Shown piece by piece: positions 23,453-33,795 of a DNA stretch of 64,000 nucleotides (positions are counted from its first letter, which is position 1; every line of letters starts with the position of its first letter). The notes beneath the pieces were generated by a model. It did not search any database. It was not told the DNA's origin and saw nothing but the letters and a program-made list of their open reading frames with translations. The translations under genes were made by a program, and so were the position numbers. The DNA comes from Cupriavidus sp. AU9028 (GTDB lineage Bacteria > Pseudomonadota > Gammaproteobacteria > Burkholderiales > Burkholderiaceae), in the NCBI RefSeq assembly GCF_019795295.1, contig NZ_JAIMCG010000004.1, positions 124,001 to 188,000 on the forward strand, read 5' to 3'.

Positions 23453-25495
23453 TCAGACGGGAGACGGGTCTACCCTGTGCCCCGCCGCCTTCTCCCATTC
23501 TGGATCGAAGCCCTGCGAGGACGCGGCGATATCCGGATTCGGCGCCCTGCCCGGGCCCGCGTTCCGGTCCGCGTCCGGCCGAGGGTCGGCGTTGACCCCA
23601 GGGTCCGGGTTCTGCGGGGGCTCGTGCGGTGGCCCATCGCCTGATTGCGGCTCGTCGACGGCCTGCGTATCGGGCACCGGCCCGGGGCGAGCGATCCCAC
23701 CCTTGTCAACTCGCCTGGTGAAGATGCGGCCGGACAAGCGGGACACGGCGTACTCCTCTATCGGCACCGTGTCGCTCGTCCAGTTCCCGCCCAGCATGCC
23801 AGCCAGAAGCGCCGCTCCTGCCGCGGCGTCTGGCGCCATGGCATTCAGCTTGAGCGCCCTCGTTAGCGGCCCCTCATGCTCGCGGCCGCTCACCACTGCC
23901 TTGACAAGCGACCGATCGTACTTGTCCAGTGCACCCAGCGTCGTCTTGCCGATACGCAAGGCATGCAGCAGGCGCACCACGATCTTTCGCTCCGACTCTG
24001 TCAACGTCTCCGGCGGCACCGTCGGGCGAAGAATATCCCGCAAGTCCCCGGCAAAGAGCGAGGCCGTCGCCTTGTCGAATTCCGTGGTGTGCAGGTGCCG
24101 CAGAATATCCCTGGGGGTGCCGCCGATGCGATTGCGAAGGTAGCGAACCAGGTTGCGCTCTGCCGCGGGCCGGTATTGCGGGGGCACGGGCAGGATTGCC
24201 GCAGAGTGGCCCAACCGGTTGGTGACCATCTCGGCGGGCACGGGCTTCGCGCCAAGCATGCCGCCCAGCGTTCCGGGGGCCCGTTGGAAGAAGAATCGGT
24301 TTTCATTGCAGGCGCCGTCCTGCTGCGGCTCCAATGCAAGCAGATCTACCCATGTTCTCGCCAGCGCACCGACCGGGTGCGCTGCAAGCGACGATTCTGC
24401 GACCTTCTCGATGCGGCGGGCCCGGCTCAGGAATTCGCCAAAGATGCGCCCCGTTTGCGGAGTCAGAGCGTTACAGGCAATGTCCGACCTGACAGCGGCG
24501 AGATAGCCGCCTGCCGCGACGCGGCAGGCGCCCATGCACTGGTCGACGGCCGACCGAATGGCGGGCTCGATCTGCTTGAGCAGCCTTTTTTCTGCGGCGC
24601 TGCCGCCGCGTCCCTCTTTCGCTTCGAGCCGCGGAAGAAAGCGGGGCTCTCCTTCGCTCGCGAGGAGACGCGCTTTGCGAGCGAGCAGGGCCGGCATCTC
24701 ATCCTCCACGGTCTGCGCGACGAACTGCCCGAACAGCTCCGCCAGGTTGTCATACTTGCCGCTGCCTGTCTTGCCCAGCGCGAGTGCCAGCAGGCGCTGC
24801 AGGCCCGCCTCGGCCCGACGCACGACGTCCGGGTCACCTCCCTCCCGCACGGCGAACCGGAATTCGATTCGCCGGCGGCTGCCCGGTTGCCGAAATACCA
24901 GCACCAGTTGGTTGCCGACGATGCGGCTCTCGGCGCGATCGATGGTGTCGGCCGAGATGGGGTTGAGCGGGTGCACGAAGACGGCCCACGCCGAGACGCT
25001 CACGCGGTCCACGACTTCCATCCCCTCGGGCAAACAGCAGACCGGAGGCGGCAAGTGGTTTTCAGGCTCTGGGTTTTCAGGCTCTGGGCGCTGGCGCGAC
25101 AGGTTCAGTTCCGGGAACAGTTCTCCGAGCGCGGCGGGAACCGCCTCAAGGAGCATCCGATTCCGAAAACCGGCGGCCACGGTGTCCCGGCTGTGCAGGG
25201 CGCGCTCCATGCGTCGGACGCCGCTTCGCAGAAAGAGGTTATCGGCGATGAAGAACATCAGCTTCTGGCGCCAGCTCGCCGCATTGCCAGCGGCCCCGTC
25301 GTGACTGCTCTCCGCCGGTCGCCTGACAATCTCCATGCGTTCAATGCCGCCCCGGTCCTCCCGCTTGAGTGCGAAGCTCTGCCCCTGGACGGTGAAGTTA
25401 CCGCCGTGCAGTGTCTCGATCTCGGCAATCAGCGTCTCGGGGGATGTCCGCAACGCCGCGTAGTAATCGGAGAAGGAGTCGATCGTGTATTCCAT
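23453..25495 (-). CDS. Unrecognised 680-aa protein
   Basis: I do not recognise this protein. It begins MEYTIDSFSDYYAALRTSP and shows no signal peptide or membrane segment. Residues 1-130 are mixed alpha/beta, 145-155 carry a tandem EPENP repeat, 160-560 are mainly helical with many Arg and Leu, and the last 70 residues are Pro/Asp/Gly-rich and likely disordered. GGAG lies seven bases before ATG 25495; the upstream ATG at 25525 has no site. No catalytic motif is evident; the GKTGSGKYD stretch near 250 is not a proper Walker A. GC and codon use are a little lower than in the flanks. A secreted effector or an accessory cytoplasmic protein are both possible. Confidence 0.75.
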   Translation of the reverse strand: MEYTIDSFSDYYAALRTSPETLIAEIETLHGGNFTVQGQSFALKREDRGGIERMEIVRRPAESSHDGAAGNAASWRQKLMFFIADNLFLRSGVRRMERALHSRDTVAAGFRNRMLLEAVPAALGELFPELNLSRQRPEPENPEPENHLPPPVCCLPEGMEVVDRVSVSAWAVFVHPLNPISADTIDRAESRIVGNQLVLVFRQPGSRRRIEFRFAVREGGDPDVVRRAEAGLQRLLALALGKTGSGKYDNLAELFGQFVAQTVEDEMPALLARKARLLASEGEPRFLPRLEAKEGRGGSAAEKRLLKQIEPAIRSAVDQCMGACRVAAGGYLAAVRSDIACNALTPQTGRIFGEFLSRARRIEKVAESSLAAHPVGALARTWVDLLALEPQQDGACNENRFFFQRAPGTLGGMLGAKPVPAEMVTNRLGHSAAILPVPPQYRPAAERNLVRYLRNRIGGTPRDILRHLHTTEFDKATASLFAGDLRDILRPTVPPETLTESERKIVVRLLHALRIGKTTLGALDKYDRSLVKAVVSGREHEGPLTRALKLNAMAPDAAAGAALLAGMLGGNWTSDTVPIEEYAVSRLSGRIFTRRVDKGGIARPGPVPDTQAVDEPQSGDGPPHEPPQNPDPGVNADPRPDADRNAGPGRAPNPDIAASSQGFDPEWEKAAGHRVDPSPV
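25057..25086 (-). repeat. 15-base tandem repeat inside the unrecognised gene
   Basis: Two perfect adjacent copies of GGTTTTCAGGCTCTG. The unit is a multiple of three and encodes repeated Glu-Pro-Glu-Asn-Pro, so copy changes keep frame. Confidence 0.85.
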
Positions 25496-25659
25496 GAGGC
25501 GCTCCGCAACATGAGGAGGTCGCATCCTACAAAGGAATGCTCCCCAGAATGTTGCTGGAACGACAGGAACGATAGGGAAAGGTCCGGTGACAGCGTCAGA
25601 TTGCGAGCCTGTCCATCGGCCGCTTCCCTCGGCACCAAAAATCGACGGACAAAAGCGAA

Positions 25660-25688
25660 AACCGGCGCCGCTGCAGCGAACGCCGGTC
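25660..25688 (-). terminator. Terminator after 3-hydroxybutyryl-CoA dehydrogenase gene
   Basis: On the - strand, stem ACCGGCG / CGCCGGT (25687-25681 and 25677-25671) with an inner GC-rich loop is followed by TTTCGCTTTT. It lies 42 bases after the stop at 25729. Confidence 0.6.
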
Positions 25689-25728
25689 CTAGCATGACCA
25701 GATCCCGCCGATCCGGGCGGGGACGGTG

Positions 25729-26583
25729 TCAGCTGGTGTAGCGGTACACGCCGCGGCCGGTCTTGCGGCCCAGGTACCCCGCCGCGACCATCTCGCGCAG
25801 CAGCATGGCCGGGCGGTACTTCGGGTCGGCGAACTCGGTGTAAAGCACCTCCATCACGGCCAGCATGGTGTCCAGGCCGATCATGTCGGCCAGCGCCAGC
25901 GGTCCGATGGGGTGGTTGCAGCCCAGCTTCATGCCCTCGTCGATTTCCTCGGCGGAGGCCAGCCCTTCGCCCAGCACGGAGAAGGCTTCGTTGATCATCG
26001 GGCAGAGGATGCGATTGACGACGAAGCCGGGACTGTTGCGCACGGTGATCGGATACTTGCCGAGCTGACGGGCCAGTTCCTCCACGCGTGCGTGGGTGTC
26101 ATCGCTGGTCTGCAGCCCCCGGATCAGTTCGACCAGCGCCATCATCGGCACCGGATTGAAGAAGTGCATGCCGATGAAACGCTCTGGGCGGCCAATGACC
26201 GCGGCGAGCTTGGTGATCGAGATCGACGAGGTGTTCGTGGCGATGATGACGTCGTCGCCAGCCAGCGCGTCGATCTGCTTCAGGATGCGCACCTTCAGGT
26301 CGTGATTCTCGGTCGCGGCCTCGATGACCAGTTGCGCGCGCGTCAGGTCCTCATAGGAGGTAGAGCCCTGCACCCTGCCCAGCGCCGCCTGTTTGTCGGC
26401 CTCCGTCAGCTTCTCCTTCTTGATCAGCCGGTCGAGGCTGCCGCCGATGGTGGCGAGGCCGCGCTGGACGGCCGCATCGTCGATATCGACCATCACCACG
26501 TTCAGGCCCGCCATCGCGCACGCCTGGGCGATGCCGTTGCCCATGGTTCCGGCACCGATGATGCCCACAGTCTGGATTGTCAT
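25729..26583 (-). CDS. hbd: 3-hydroxybutyryl-CoA dehydrogenase
   Basis: 284 aa, the usual length of the short 3-hydroxyacyl-CoA dehydrogenases. The Rossmann NAD site is VGIIGAGTMGNGIAQACAM. The catalytic His is in GMHFFNPVPMMALVE and its Glu partner in the same block, with NSPGFVVNRILCPMINEA and GCNHPIGPLALADMIGLD as the C-terminal helical domain. It interconverts 3-hydroxybutyryl-CoA and acetoacetyl-CoA in butanoate, polyhydroxybutyrate or phenylacetate routes. It is the second gene after the HIT gene (80-base gap) and ends at a hairpin terminator. Confidence 0.92.
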   Translation of the reverse strand: MTIQTVGIIGAGTMGNGIAQACAMAGLNVVMVDIDDAAVQRGLATIGGSLDRLIKKEKLTEADKQAALGRVQGSTSYEDLTRAQLVIEAATENHDLKVRILKQIDALAGDDVIIATNTSSISITKLAAVIGRPERFIGMHFFNPVPMMALVELIRGLQTSDDTHARVEELARQLGKYPITVRNSPGFVVNRILCPMINEAFSVLGEGLASAEEIDEGMKLGCNHPIGPLALADMIGLDTMLAVMEVLYTEFADPKYRPAMLLREMVAAGYLGRKTGRGVYRYTS

Positions 26584-26663
26584 GTTGTTGTCTCCTTGAA
26601 GGTTGCCGACCGCGAATCCGGGTTGAACCGCGCGCGGTCAGGGTAATGGATGCGTGGCTGCGC

Positions 26664-27113
26664 TCACGCCAGGCCAAGCTCGCGCAGCGCGGCCTGGATC
26701 CGTTCGGCGTGCTCGCGCAGCACGTCCGGCTGCTGCGGCTCGCTGGCGTGCCCGCGCAGCGCCCGGTCCGCATAGCGCGGCACGATATGGAAATGGACGT
26801 GCGGAACGGTCTGGCCCGCAGCGGCGCCGTTGAACTGGCCGATCGACACGCCGTCTGGCGCAAACGCATGCCGCACCGCGCGGGCAATCCGCTGGGTGGT
26901 ACGGATCGCGGCGGCGGCCGCGCCTTCGGACAGCTCGAACAGTTCGGCCGCCGGTTCCCTGGGCAGCACCAGCACATGGCCGTCGGACTGCGGCATGATG
27001 TCCATGAAGGCCACCGTATCGGCGTCCTCGTAGACCTTGTGGCTCGGCAGCTCCCCGCGCAGAATGCGGGCGAAGATGTTGTTCTGATCGTACACGGCGG
27101 CGTCTTTCTGCAT
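26664..27113 (-). CDS. HIT family protein
   Basis: 149 aa with the histidine triad VPHVHFHIVPR near residue 100 and the N-terminal NIFARILRGELPSHKVYEDADTVAFMDIMPQ typical of the HINT/PKCI branch. Such proteins hydrolyse nucleoside phosphoramidates or adenylylated substrates. ATG 27113 gives the family start; the ribosome site is weak and the ATG at 27146 (MPVPESRL) is an alternative. The 3' part is somewhat divergent after residue 120. It lies upstream of hbd on the same strand. Confidence 0.88.
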   Translation of the reverse strand: MQKDAAVYDQNNIFARILRGELPSHKVYEDADTVAFMDIMPQSDGHVLVLPREPAAELFELSEGAAAAAIRTTQRIARAVRHAFAPDGVSIGQFNGAAAGQTVPHVHFHIVPRYADRALRGHASEPQQPDVLREHAERIQAALRELGLA

Positions 27114-27386
27114 CTGAAGTTGAAGTCGGGATTCCGGGACCGGCATCGAGTGTAGCGCAGCATGCTGCGGCAGCACATTGACCGGAGGCCTTGCCCCGCC
27201 GCCTTGCGTCCGGTCCGGCTGGACAGCGCTCTGCATCGGCTACAATCGAACACCCGCCATCGGATCGGGCCGGGCCGGCCCGCGGGGCGGTCCGTTGCCA
27301 GCCAGCCGGCCAGGACGAACCAGACAAGGACAACAACCGGGACACGCATCGCCAGACGTGTCGCCTCATCGAGAGGGAGTTCTGCT

Positions 27387-28409
27387 ATGCCGCATCCAAT
27401 GCGGTGGATGGCATGCCTGGGCGCCTTTGCCTGCCTGATCGGCGTATCGGGTAGCGCGATGGCATGGGACTACACCCCTGCCGTGATTTCCGGTCTCACC
27501 AGCATCTACGGCTACCTGAGCAATCAGGAGACTACGCTGGCGCAAGGCGCGGCGAAGTTTCCCGCGCTGAAGGGCCAGATTCAGCAGGCTCGCTCGGAGT
27601 TCGACAAACAGTTTCCGGACGCGCTGGAGGTAGTGACCCGCCTGTTCCAGGACATTCCGCTGCCCGCCACCGATCGCGCGCGCCTGGCGTCCAAGGTGAT
27701 GGAGATCGACCGCGAGACGGCGCTGGCCGCGCTGGCGAGCGAGCAGGCGATGCTGGCCTTCGTCCGGCACGTGCGAGAGAGCGCCCGCGGCGACATGGAG
27801 AAGGCAACGCTGCAGCTGCTGCTGGCCGCCGTCTACGAGGAACGCCCCGCGGCGGAGTTGTCCTCGCCGATGGCCCAGGTCTGGCGCACGCGCGGTGTCA
27901 AACCGGGGGTCAGTGTCGACATGACGCTGAGAATGCCGCTGTCCTGGGACCGCGATCCCGCGCGCGAGAAGCTGCAGCCGGAGCGCAGCATCTTTGCCTT
28001 CAACAGCCAGGGCGGCAACGGCTTGTCCACCATCGACCTGCTGCTTTACCCGCAAGGGGCAGAACCGGCCAGCCGGCCGAAGGCGCCGGAAGCCGCCGAA
28101 GGCACTGCGCGCGCGGAGGAGTTGCGCCAGTTGCTGGGGTCGGGAACGCGGGTCACCGGGCAGGGTGTCGCCAGGGTGGCCGACCGCCGCTCCACCTGGG
28201 TCGCCTTTACCGTGCCGGCCGATGCGGGCCGCACCGTGCAGCAGGGGCGCGCCTGGTGGGTACCGATCCCCGGCTCGCGGCAGTCGGTACTGCTGCTCTG
28301 CCGCACCGCGGCGCTTCCAGCGGCAGCGGCCGAAGCCGAGCGTAACCGGCTGGAGCCCCTGTGGACAGCGGTAGCGGCGTCGATCGTCGAGCCGGCGGTG
28401 CCACGCTGA
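27387..28409 (+). CDS. Exported protein of unknown function
   Basis: 340 aa with a signal peptide (basic start, GAFACLIGVSGSAMAW, cleavage near residue 26). The mature half begins with a helical region (residues 35-140) rich in Gln and Ala, followed by a beta-rich second half holding WWVPIPGSRQSVLLLCRTA. No known domain was recognised. AGGGAG seven bases before ATG 27387 fixes the start. The gene diverges from the HIT gene; a TACAAT at 27241 could be its -10 but the -35 match is spaced too short. Periplasmic location is likely. Confidence 0.7.
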   Translation: MPHPMRWMACLGAFACLIGVSGSAMAWDYTPAVISGLTSIYGYLSNQETTLAQGAAKFPALKGQIQQARSEFDKQFPDALEVVTRLFQDIPLPATDRARLASKVMEIDRETALAALASEQAMLAFVRHVRESARGDMEKATLQLLLAAVYEERPAAELSSPMAQVWRTRGVKPGVSVDMTLRMPLSWDRDPAREKLQPERSIFAFNSQGGNGLSTIDLLLYPQGAEPASRPKAPEAAEGTARAEELRQLLGSGTRVTGQGVARVADRRSTWVAFTVPADAGRTVQQGRAWWVPIPGSRQSVLLLCRTAALPAAAAEAERNRLEPLWTAVAASIVEPAVPR

Positions 28410-28437
28410 GGGGCCGCGCTGGAGCGCGCCCGCCGGT

Positions 28438-28755
28438 TCAGCCAGCAAGCGTCGCCGGCGCCGGCTTGCCCCACGGCGCCAGCAGCCGGCGCATCGCCCC
28501 GCGCCAGGACGAGGACAGGCCGTTGGCAGGCCGCGCCAAGGTAAAGCGCGAGCCGCGCTCCTCGCCGGAAATCCATACCGTACCGCCCGTGGGCAACGCC
28601 GCGGTCTGCCCCGGCAGCAGCCAGATATCGGCGGCTTCGCCTTCCACCGTCAGCCAGAGGCGGCCAGTGCGGGCGGTCACCCGCTCGCCGCTGCCCGCGC
28701 GCCATTGGACGGGACGGCCGCTGCCGTCGAGTTCGAAATCTCGCAGTTCCTGCAT
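28438..28755 (-). CDS. DUF2917 domain protein
   Basis: 105-aa protein of the DUF2917 family, common in Burkholderiaceae. Core: GERVTARTGRLWLTVEGEAADIWLLPGQT near the middle and GSRFTLARP after it, a small beta-sandwich of cupin-like character. AGGAG lies seven bases before ATG 28755. It points away from the MocR gene at 29053; this pairing is often seen and suggests shared control. Function is unknown. Confidence 0.82.
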   Translation of the reverse strand: MQELRDFELDGSGRPVQWRAGSGERVTARTGRLWLTVEGEAADIWLLPGQTAALPTGGTVWISGEERGSRFTLARPANGLSSSWRGAMRRLLAPWGKPAPATLAG

Positions 28756-28912
28756 GATCCACTCCTGAGAAGCGTTGCCGGCGTGCTCGCCAGGTGCTTG
28801 CGCGCCGGCCGTTGCGGGTCTGTCCGACTCTGCGCCGCCTGGCCCCGAGGGCCAGGGGCGGAGCACTCCCGCGGTCCTTCCATTATTCATGGCGGCCGCT
28901 ACAATCCCATGC

Positions 28913-28963
28913 ACAGTTCCGAACAGTTTCCGATGTACTGTGCAGCAGTTTTTGCTGAACAGT
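28913..28963. promoter_or_regulatory. Cluster of ACAGT/ACTGT motifs upstream of first MocR gene
   Basis: Within 51 bases the motif ACAGT occurs at 28913, 28923 and 28959 and its inverse ACTGT at 28937. The first two are ten bases (one helix turn) apart. The same core appears at the second MocR locus (35226-35411), which supports a MocR binding region. The gap 28756-29052 also holds a long GC-rich hairpin near 28982-29017 in the probable leader. Confidence 0.5.
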
Positions 28964-29052
28964 GATCGGGCAAACGACTGGCCGCGGCCCGGTCGGAACA
29001 CCGGGCCAGCCGCGGATGCCGCCCCCCTTTGCCGACCTGACAGGACCGCACC

Positions 29053-30453
29053 ATGAAGCTGTCGCTCGACCCGACGACGGGAATTCCGCTGACCGAGCAG
29101 ATCGTCAGCGAGGTCAAGCGCTGGATCAGCAGTCGCACGGCGCGGCCGGGCGCGCGGCTGCCGTCGATCCGGCAGGTGGCTGCGGAACACGGCATCAGCC
29201 GCTTCCCGGTGATCGAGGCGTATGACCGGCTGGTGTCGCAGGGACTGGTGGCGTCGCGGCAGGGCTCCGGCTTTTATGTCGCGGACAGCCCGCTGGCGGA
29301 AGGCGCCGGCCGCGGCTGGTCCGATCCAAGCCTCGCCGACGACCTTTGCGACCATATCCTCGATCAGTTCAGCCATCCCAGCGCCACGCTGAAGCTGGCG
29401 GGCGGCTTCGTGCCCGAGAGCTGGCGCGATGTCGAAGGTCTGTCGCAGGCGATCCGGCAGGTCACCCGCAACGACATCGATTGCGTGATCCACTACGCCT
29501 CGCCGCTCGGGCTGCCGGAGTTGCGCCGGCATGTGCTGACGCGGGTACGGCAGCTGGGTATCGAGGCGGAGCAGTCGCAGGTGCTGATTACCAACGGCGC
29601 CAGCCAGGCGCTCGACCTGGTGGTGCGCCATCTGCTCAAGCCGGGCGATACGGTCTTCGTCGAGGATCCGGGCTACTACAACCTGTTCGGGCTGCTGCGG
29701 CTGCATGGCGTCCAGCTGGTCGGGGTGCCGCACACCCCCAACGGACCGGACCCCGACGCCACCGAAGCGCTGCTGCGCGAGCACCGGCCCAAGCTGTTCT
29801 TCACCAACAGCGTGCTGCAGAACCCGACCGGCTCGACGCTGGCGCCGCCGGTTGCCTTCCGGCTGCTGGAGCTGGCGCGGCGCCACGGCTTCCGCTTCGT
29901 CGAGGACGACATCTTCTCGGACTTCCAGACGCACTTCAGCGACCGGCTGGCCACGCTGGACCAGCTCGAACAGGTCATTTATATCGGCGGCTTTTCCAAG
30001 ACGATTTCCGCCTCGCTGCGGATCGGCTACCTAGTCGCGGACAAGGCGCTGGTCAAGGACCTGATCGACGTCAAGGTGCTGACCACGGTGGCGGGCTCGC
30101 ATTTCGCCGAAGCCGTCACGGCGGCGCTGCTGGAGCGCGGCGCCTATCGCAAGTACGTCGAGCGGTTGCGCATGCGGGTCCGCGAGGCGACGGCCAATGC
30201 GGTGCGCCGCCTCGGCGAAGCCGGCTGGGAGGTGTTCTGCCACCCCGCCGGCGGCAACTTCCTGTGGGCGCGCTCGCCTCGCTTCGAGGACTCGCGCGAC
30301 CTGGTGGCGCTGGCCCGCCAGTACGACATCATGCTGGCGCCGGGCAACTACTTCCGGCCCGGCGGCGGCGCCAGCGCCTGGATACGGATCAACTCGGCGT
30401 TCGTCGAGGAGCCGCGCGCGCTGGCGTTCCTGCGCGCGGCGGGGGCGGCATGA
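29053..30453 (+). CDS. MocR-type regulator (GntR wHTH fused to aminotransferase domain)
   Basis: 466 aa. Residues 1-75 are a GntR winged helix (LTEQIVSEVKRWISSRTARPGARLPSIRQ, ISRFPVIEAYDRLVSQGLVASRQGSGFYV), followed by a fold-type I aminotransferase domain. The PLP lysine is in IGGFSKTISASLRIGY, with FVEDPGYYN and NTVLQNP-like NSVLQNPTGS loops kept. MocR proteins use PLP adducts as effector to control amine or vitamin genes. It converges on the permease gene, with stops only nine bases apart, and diverges from the DUF2917 gene. Confidence 0.88.
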   Translation: MKLSLDPTTGIPLTEQIVSEVKRWISSRTARPGARLPSIRQVAAEHGISRFPVIEAYDRLVSQGLVASRQGSGFYVADSPLAEGAGRGWSDPSLADDLCDHILDQFSHPSATLKLAGGFVPESWRDVEGLSQAIRQVTRNDIDCVIHYASPLGLPELRRHVLTRVRQLGIEAEQSQVLITNGASQALDLVVRHLLKPGDTVFVEDPGYYNLFGLLRLHGVQLVGVPHTPNGPDPDATEALLREHRPKLFFTNSVLQNPTGSTLAPPVAFRLLELARRHGFRFVEDDIFSDFQTHFSDRLATLDQLEQVIYIGGFSKTISASLRIGYLVADKALVKDLIDVKVLTTVAGSHFAEAVTAALLERGAYRKYVERLRMRVREATANAVRRLGEAGWEVFCHPAGGNFLWARSPRFEDSRDLVALARQYDIMLAPGNYFRPGGGASAWIRINSAFVEEPRALAFLRAAGAA

Positions 30454-30462
30454 AGCCGGCGC

Positions 30463-31851
30463 TCAACGGTGCAGCACGGCGTTGCGGCGCGCATAGAGGA
30501 AGTAGATCGCCAGCCCGATCGCCAGCCACGCCAGGAACGCCATCCAGGTGAAGGGCTGCAGGTGCGCCATCAGGAAGACGCAGAAGGCCACCGACAGCAG
30601 GGGCACCACCGGCACGCCAGGGCAGCGGAAGGTGCGCGGCAGGTCCGGGCGCGTGCGGCGCAGCACCAGCACCGCGATCGAGATCAGCGAGAAGGCCGAC
30701 AGCGTGCCGATGTTGATCAGCTCCGCAAGCACGGCGAGCGGCACGAAGCCGGCGATCAGCGAGAAGACGATGCCGACCGTCCAGGTGGCGTAGAACGGCG
30801 TGGCGTGCACCGGGTGCACCTCCGACAGGCGGGCGGGCAGCAGGCCGTCGCGCGACATCGCGAACAGGATGCGGGTCTGGCCGTAGGTCATCACCAGGAT
30901 CACGGTGGTCATGCCGAGGATCGCGCCGAGATCGACAAAGCCGGCCACCCAGTTCTGGCCGGCATATTGCAGCGCCAGCGACACCGGATGGTCGATCCCC
31001 TCGAATTTCGGGAACGGCACGATGCCGGTCATGATGGCGGCGACGGCCACGTACAGCACGGTGCAGACGGCCAGCGAGCCGATGATGCCGATCGGCAGAT
31101 CGCGGCGGGGATTGCGCACCTCCTCGGCGGCGGAGGTCACCGCGTCGAAGCCGATGAAGGCGAAGAACACCAGCGCCGCCGCGTTGACGATGCCGGAGAA
31201 ACCGAACGGCGCGTAGGGCTGCCAGTTGACCGGCTGCACATGCCAGACGCCGACGGCGATGAACAGCACCACCACCGAGATCTTGATGGCGACCATGACG
31301 TTGTTCAGCCGCGCCGACTCGCGCACGCCGGTCGATACGACCCACGTGATCGCCAGCATCACCAGCATGGCCGGCAGGTTCAGCACGCTGTTCACGCCGG
31401 GCACGGCGCCGGGCGCCGCGCTCAGCGCCTCGGGCAGCCGGATGCCGAAGCCGGCAATCAGCGACTGGAAGTAGCCCGACCAGCCCACCGAGACGGCCGA
31501 GGTGGCCAGCCCATATTCGAGCAGCAGGTCCCAGCCGATCATCCAGGCGATGATCTCGCCGAGCGTGGCATAGCTGTAGGTGTAGATCGATCCCGACACC
31601 GGAATCGCGGTGGCGAACTCGGCGTAGCACAGCGCAGCAAACCCGCACGCCATTGCCGCGATGACGAAGGACACGGTCAGCGCCGGGCCGGCCGTCAGCG
31701 CGCCGGTGCCGGTCAGCACGAAGATGCCGGTGCCGATGATGGCGCCGATGCCCATCATTACCAGATCGACGGGGCCGAGCACCTTTTTCAAGCCGTCGTC
31801 GCGACTCTCGGCCAGCATGGCCTCGATGTCCTTGGTGCGGAACAAACTCAT
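30463..31851 (-). CDS. APC-superfamily amino-acid permease
   Basis: 462 aa with about 12 membrane segments. The cationic amino-acid transporter (CAT/YfnA) pattern is present: GPVDLVMMGIGAIIGTGIFVLTG at TM1, FAFIGFDAVTSAAEEVRNPRRDLPIGI near residue 225, and GQTRILFAMSRDGLLP near 325. AAGGAG precedes the ATG at 31851. Together with the transaminase and MmsA downstream genes it probably imports the substrate of that pathway, but it has its own promoter and lies beyond the terminator at 32144. Confidence 0.88.
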   Translation of the reverse strand: MSLFRTKDIEAMLAESRDDGLKKVLGPVDLVMMGIGAIIGTGIFVLTGTGALTAGPALTVSFVIAAMACGFAALCYAEFATAIPVSGSIYTYSYATLGEIIAWMIGWDLLLEYGLATSAVSVGWSGYFQSLIAGFGIRLPEALSAAPGAVPGVNSVLNLPAMLVMLAITWVVSTGVRESARLNNVMVAIKISVVVLFIAVGVWHVQPVNWQPYAPFGFSGIVNAAALVFFAFIGFDAVTSAAEEVRNPRRDLPIGIIGSLAVCTVLYVAVAAIMTGIVPFPKFEGIDHPVSLALQYAGQNWVAGFVDLGAILGMTTVILVMTYGQTRILFAMSRDGLLPARLSEVHPVHATPFYATWTVGIVFSLIAGFVPLAVLAELINIGTLSAFSLISIAVLVLRRTRPDLPRTFRCPGVPVVPLLSVAFCVFLMAHLQPFTWMAFLAWLAIGLAIYFLYARRNAVLHR

Positions 31852-32143
31852 AAGCGATCTCCTTGGGGAGGGCGTGCATCGCCGCCGGCGAGCAGCGCCG
31901 GCGGCGGTGCGGTCAGGTTGGTATGCGGATGGCGCGTCGCGTCCCGACCAGGCGGTCGGTGTTCCCCGCTTGCGGCCCTGCACGATGTGCGTAGAACCGG
32001 GGGCGAGGCGCCTTTTCATCCGCGGCAAGGGCGTGAAAACGCAAGAGGCGGGCCAGTTTACCGAACCGGCTGGGACAGACCATCACATCAGCACGGCGGC
32101 TTCGAAGATCGGCATCGCGGCAAAGGCGGTTGTCCCAGAAAAC

Positions 32144-32177
32144 AAAAACCGGCCGTACCCAGGGCGGGTACGGCCGG
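32144..32177 (-). terminator. Strong terminator after mmsA
   Basis: Twelve-base perfect stem (32166-32177 with 32149-32160), loop of five, then TTTTTG on the - strand, 53 bases after the mmsA stop. The rest of the 31852-32230 gap has no gene I can support. Confidence 0.88.
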
Positions 32178-32230
32178 TCGTCACAACACGGCGCGGCAAG
32201 GAGAGCCGCGGCGGTGCGCTGGAGTGCGCG

Positions 32231-33748
<1,518 letters not shown>

Positions 33749-33795
33749 TGCGGTCTTCCTCGGTATGTCGCGTTGTGGTTGGTACGGGCGGTCCT

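Noticed and set aside
24720-24760. Walker A motif in the orphan protein (GKTGSGKYD)
   Set aside because: Spacing GxxxxGK[ST] is not met after GSGK (Tyr follows), and there is no Walker B, so no ATPase call.
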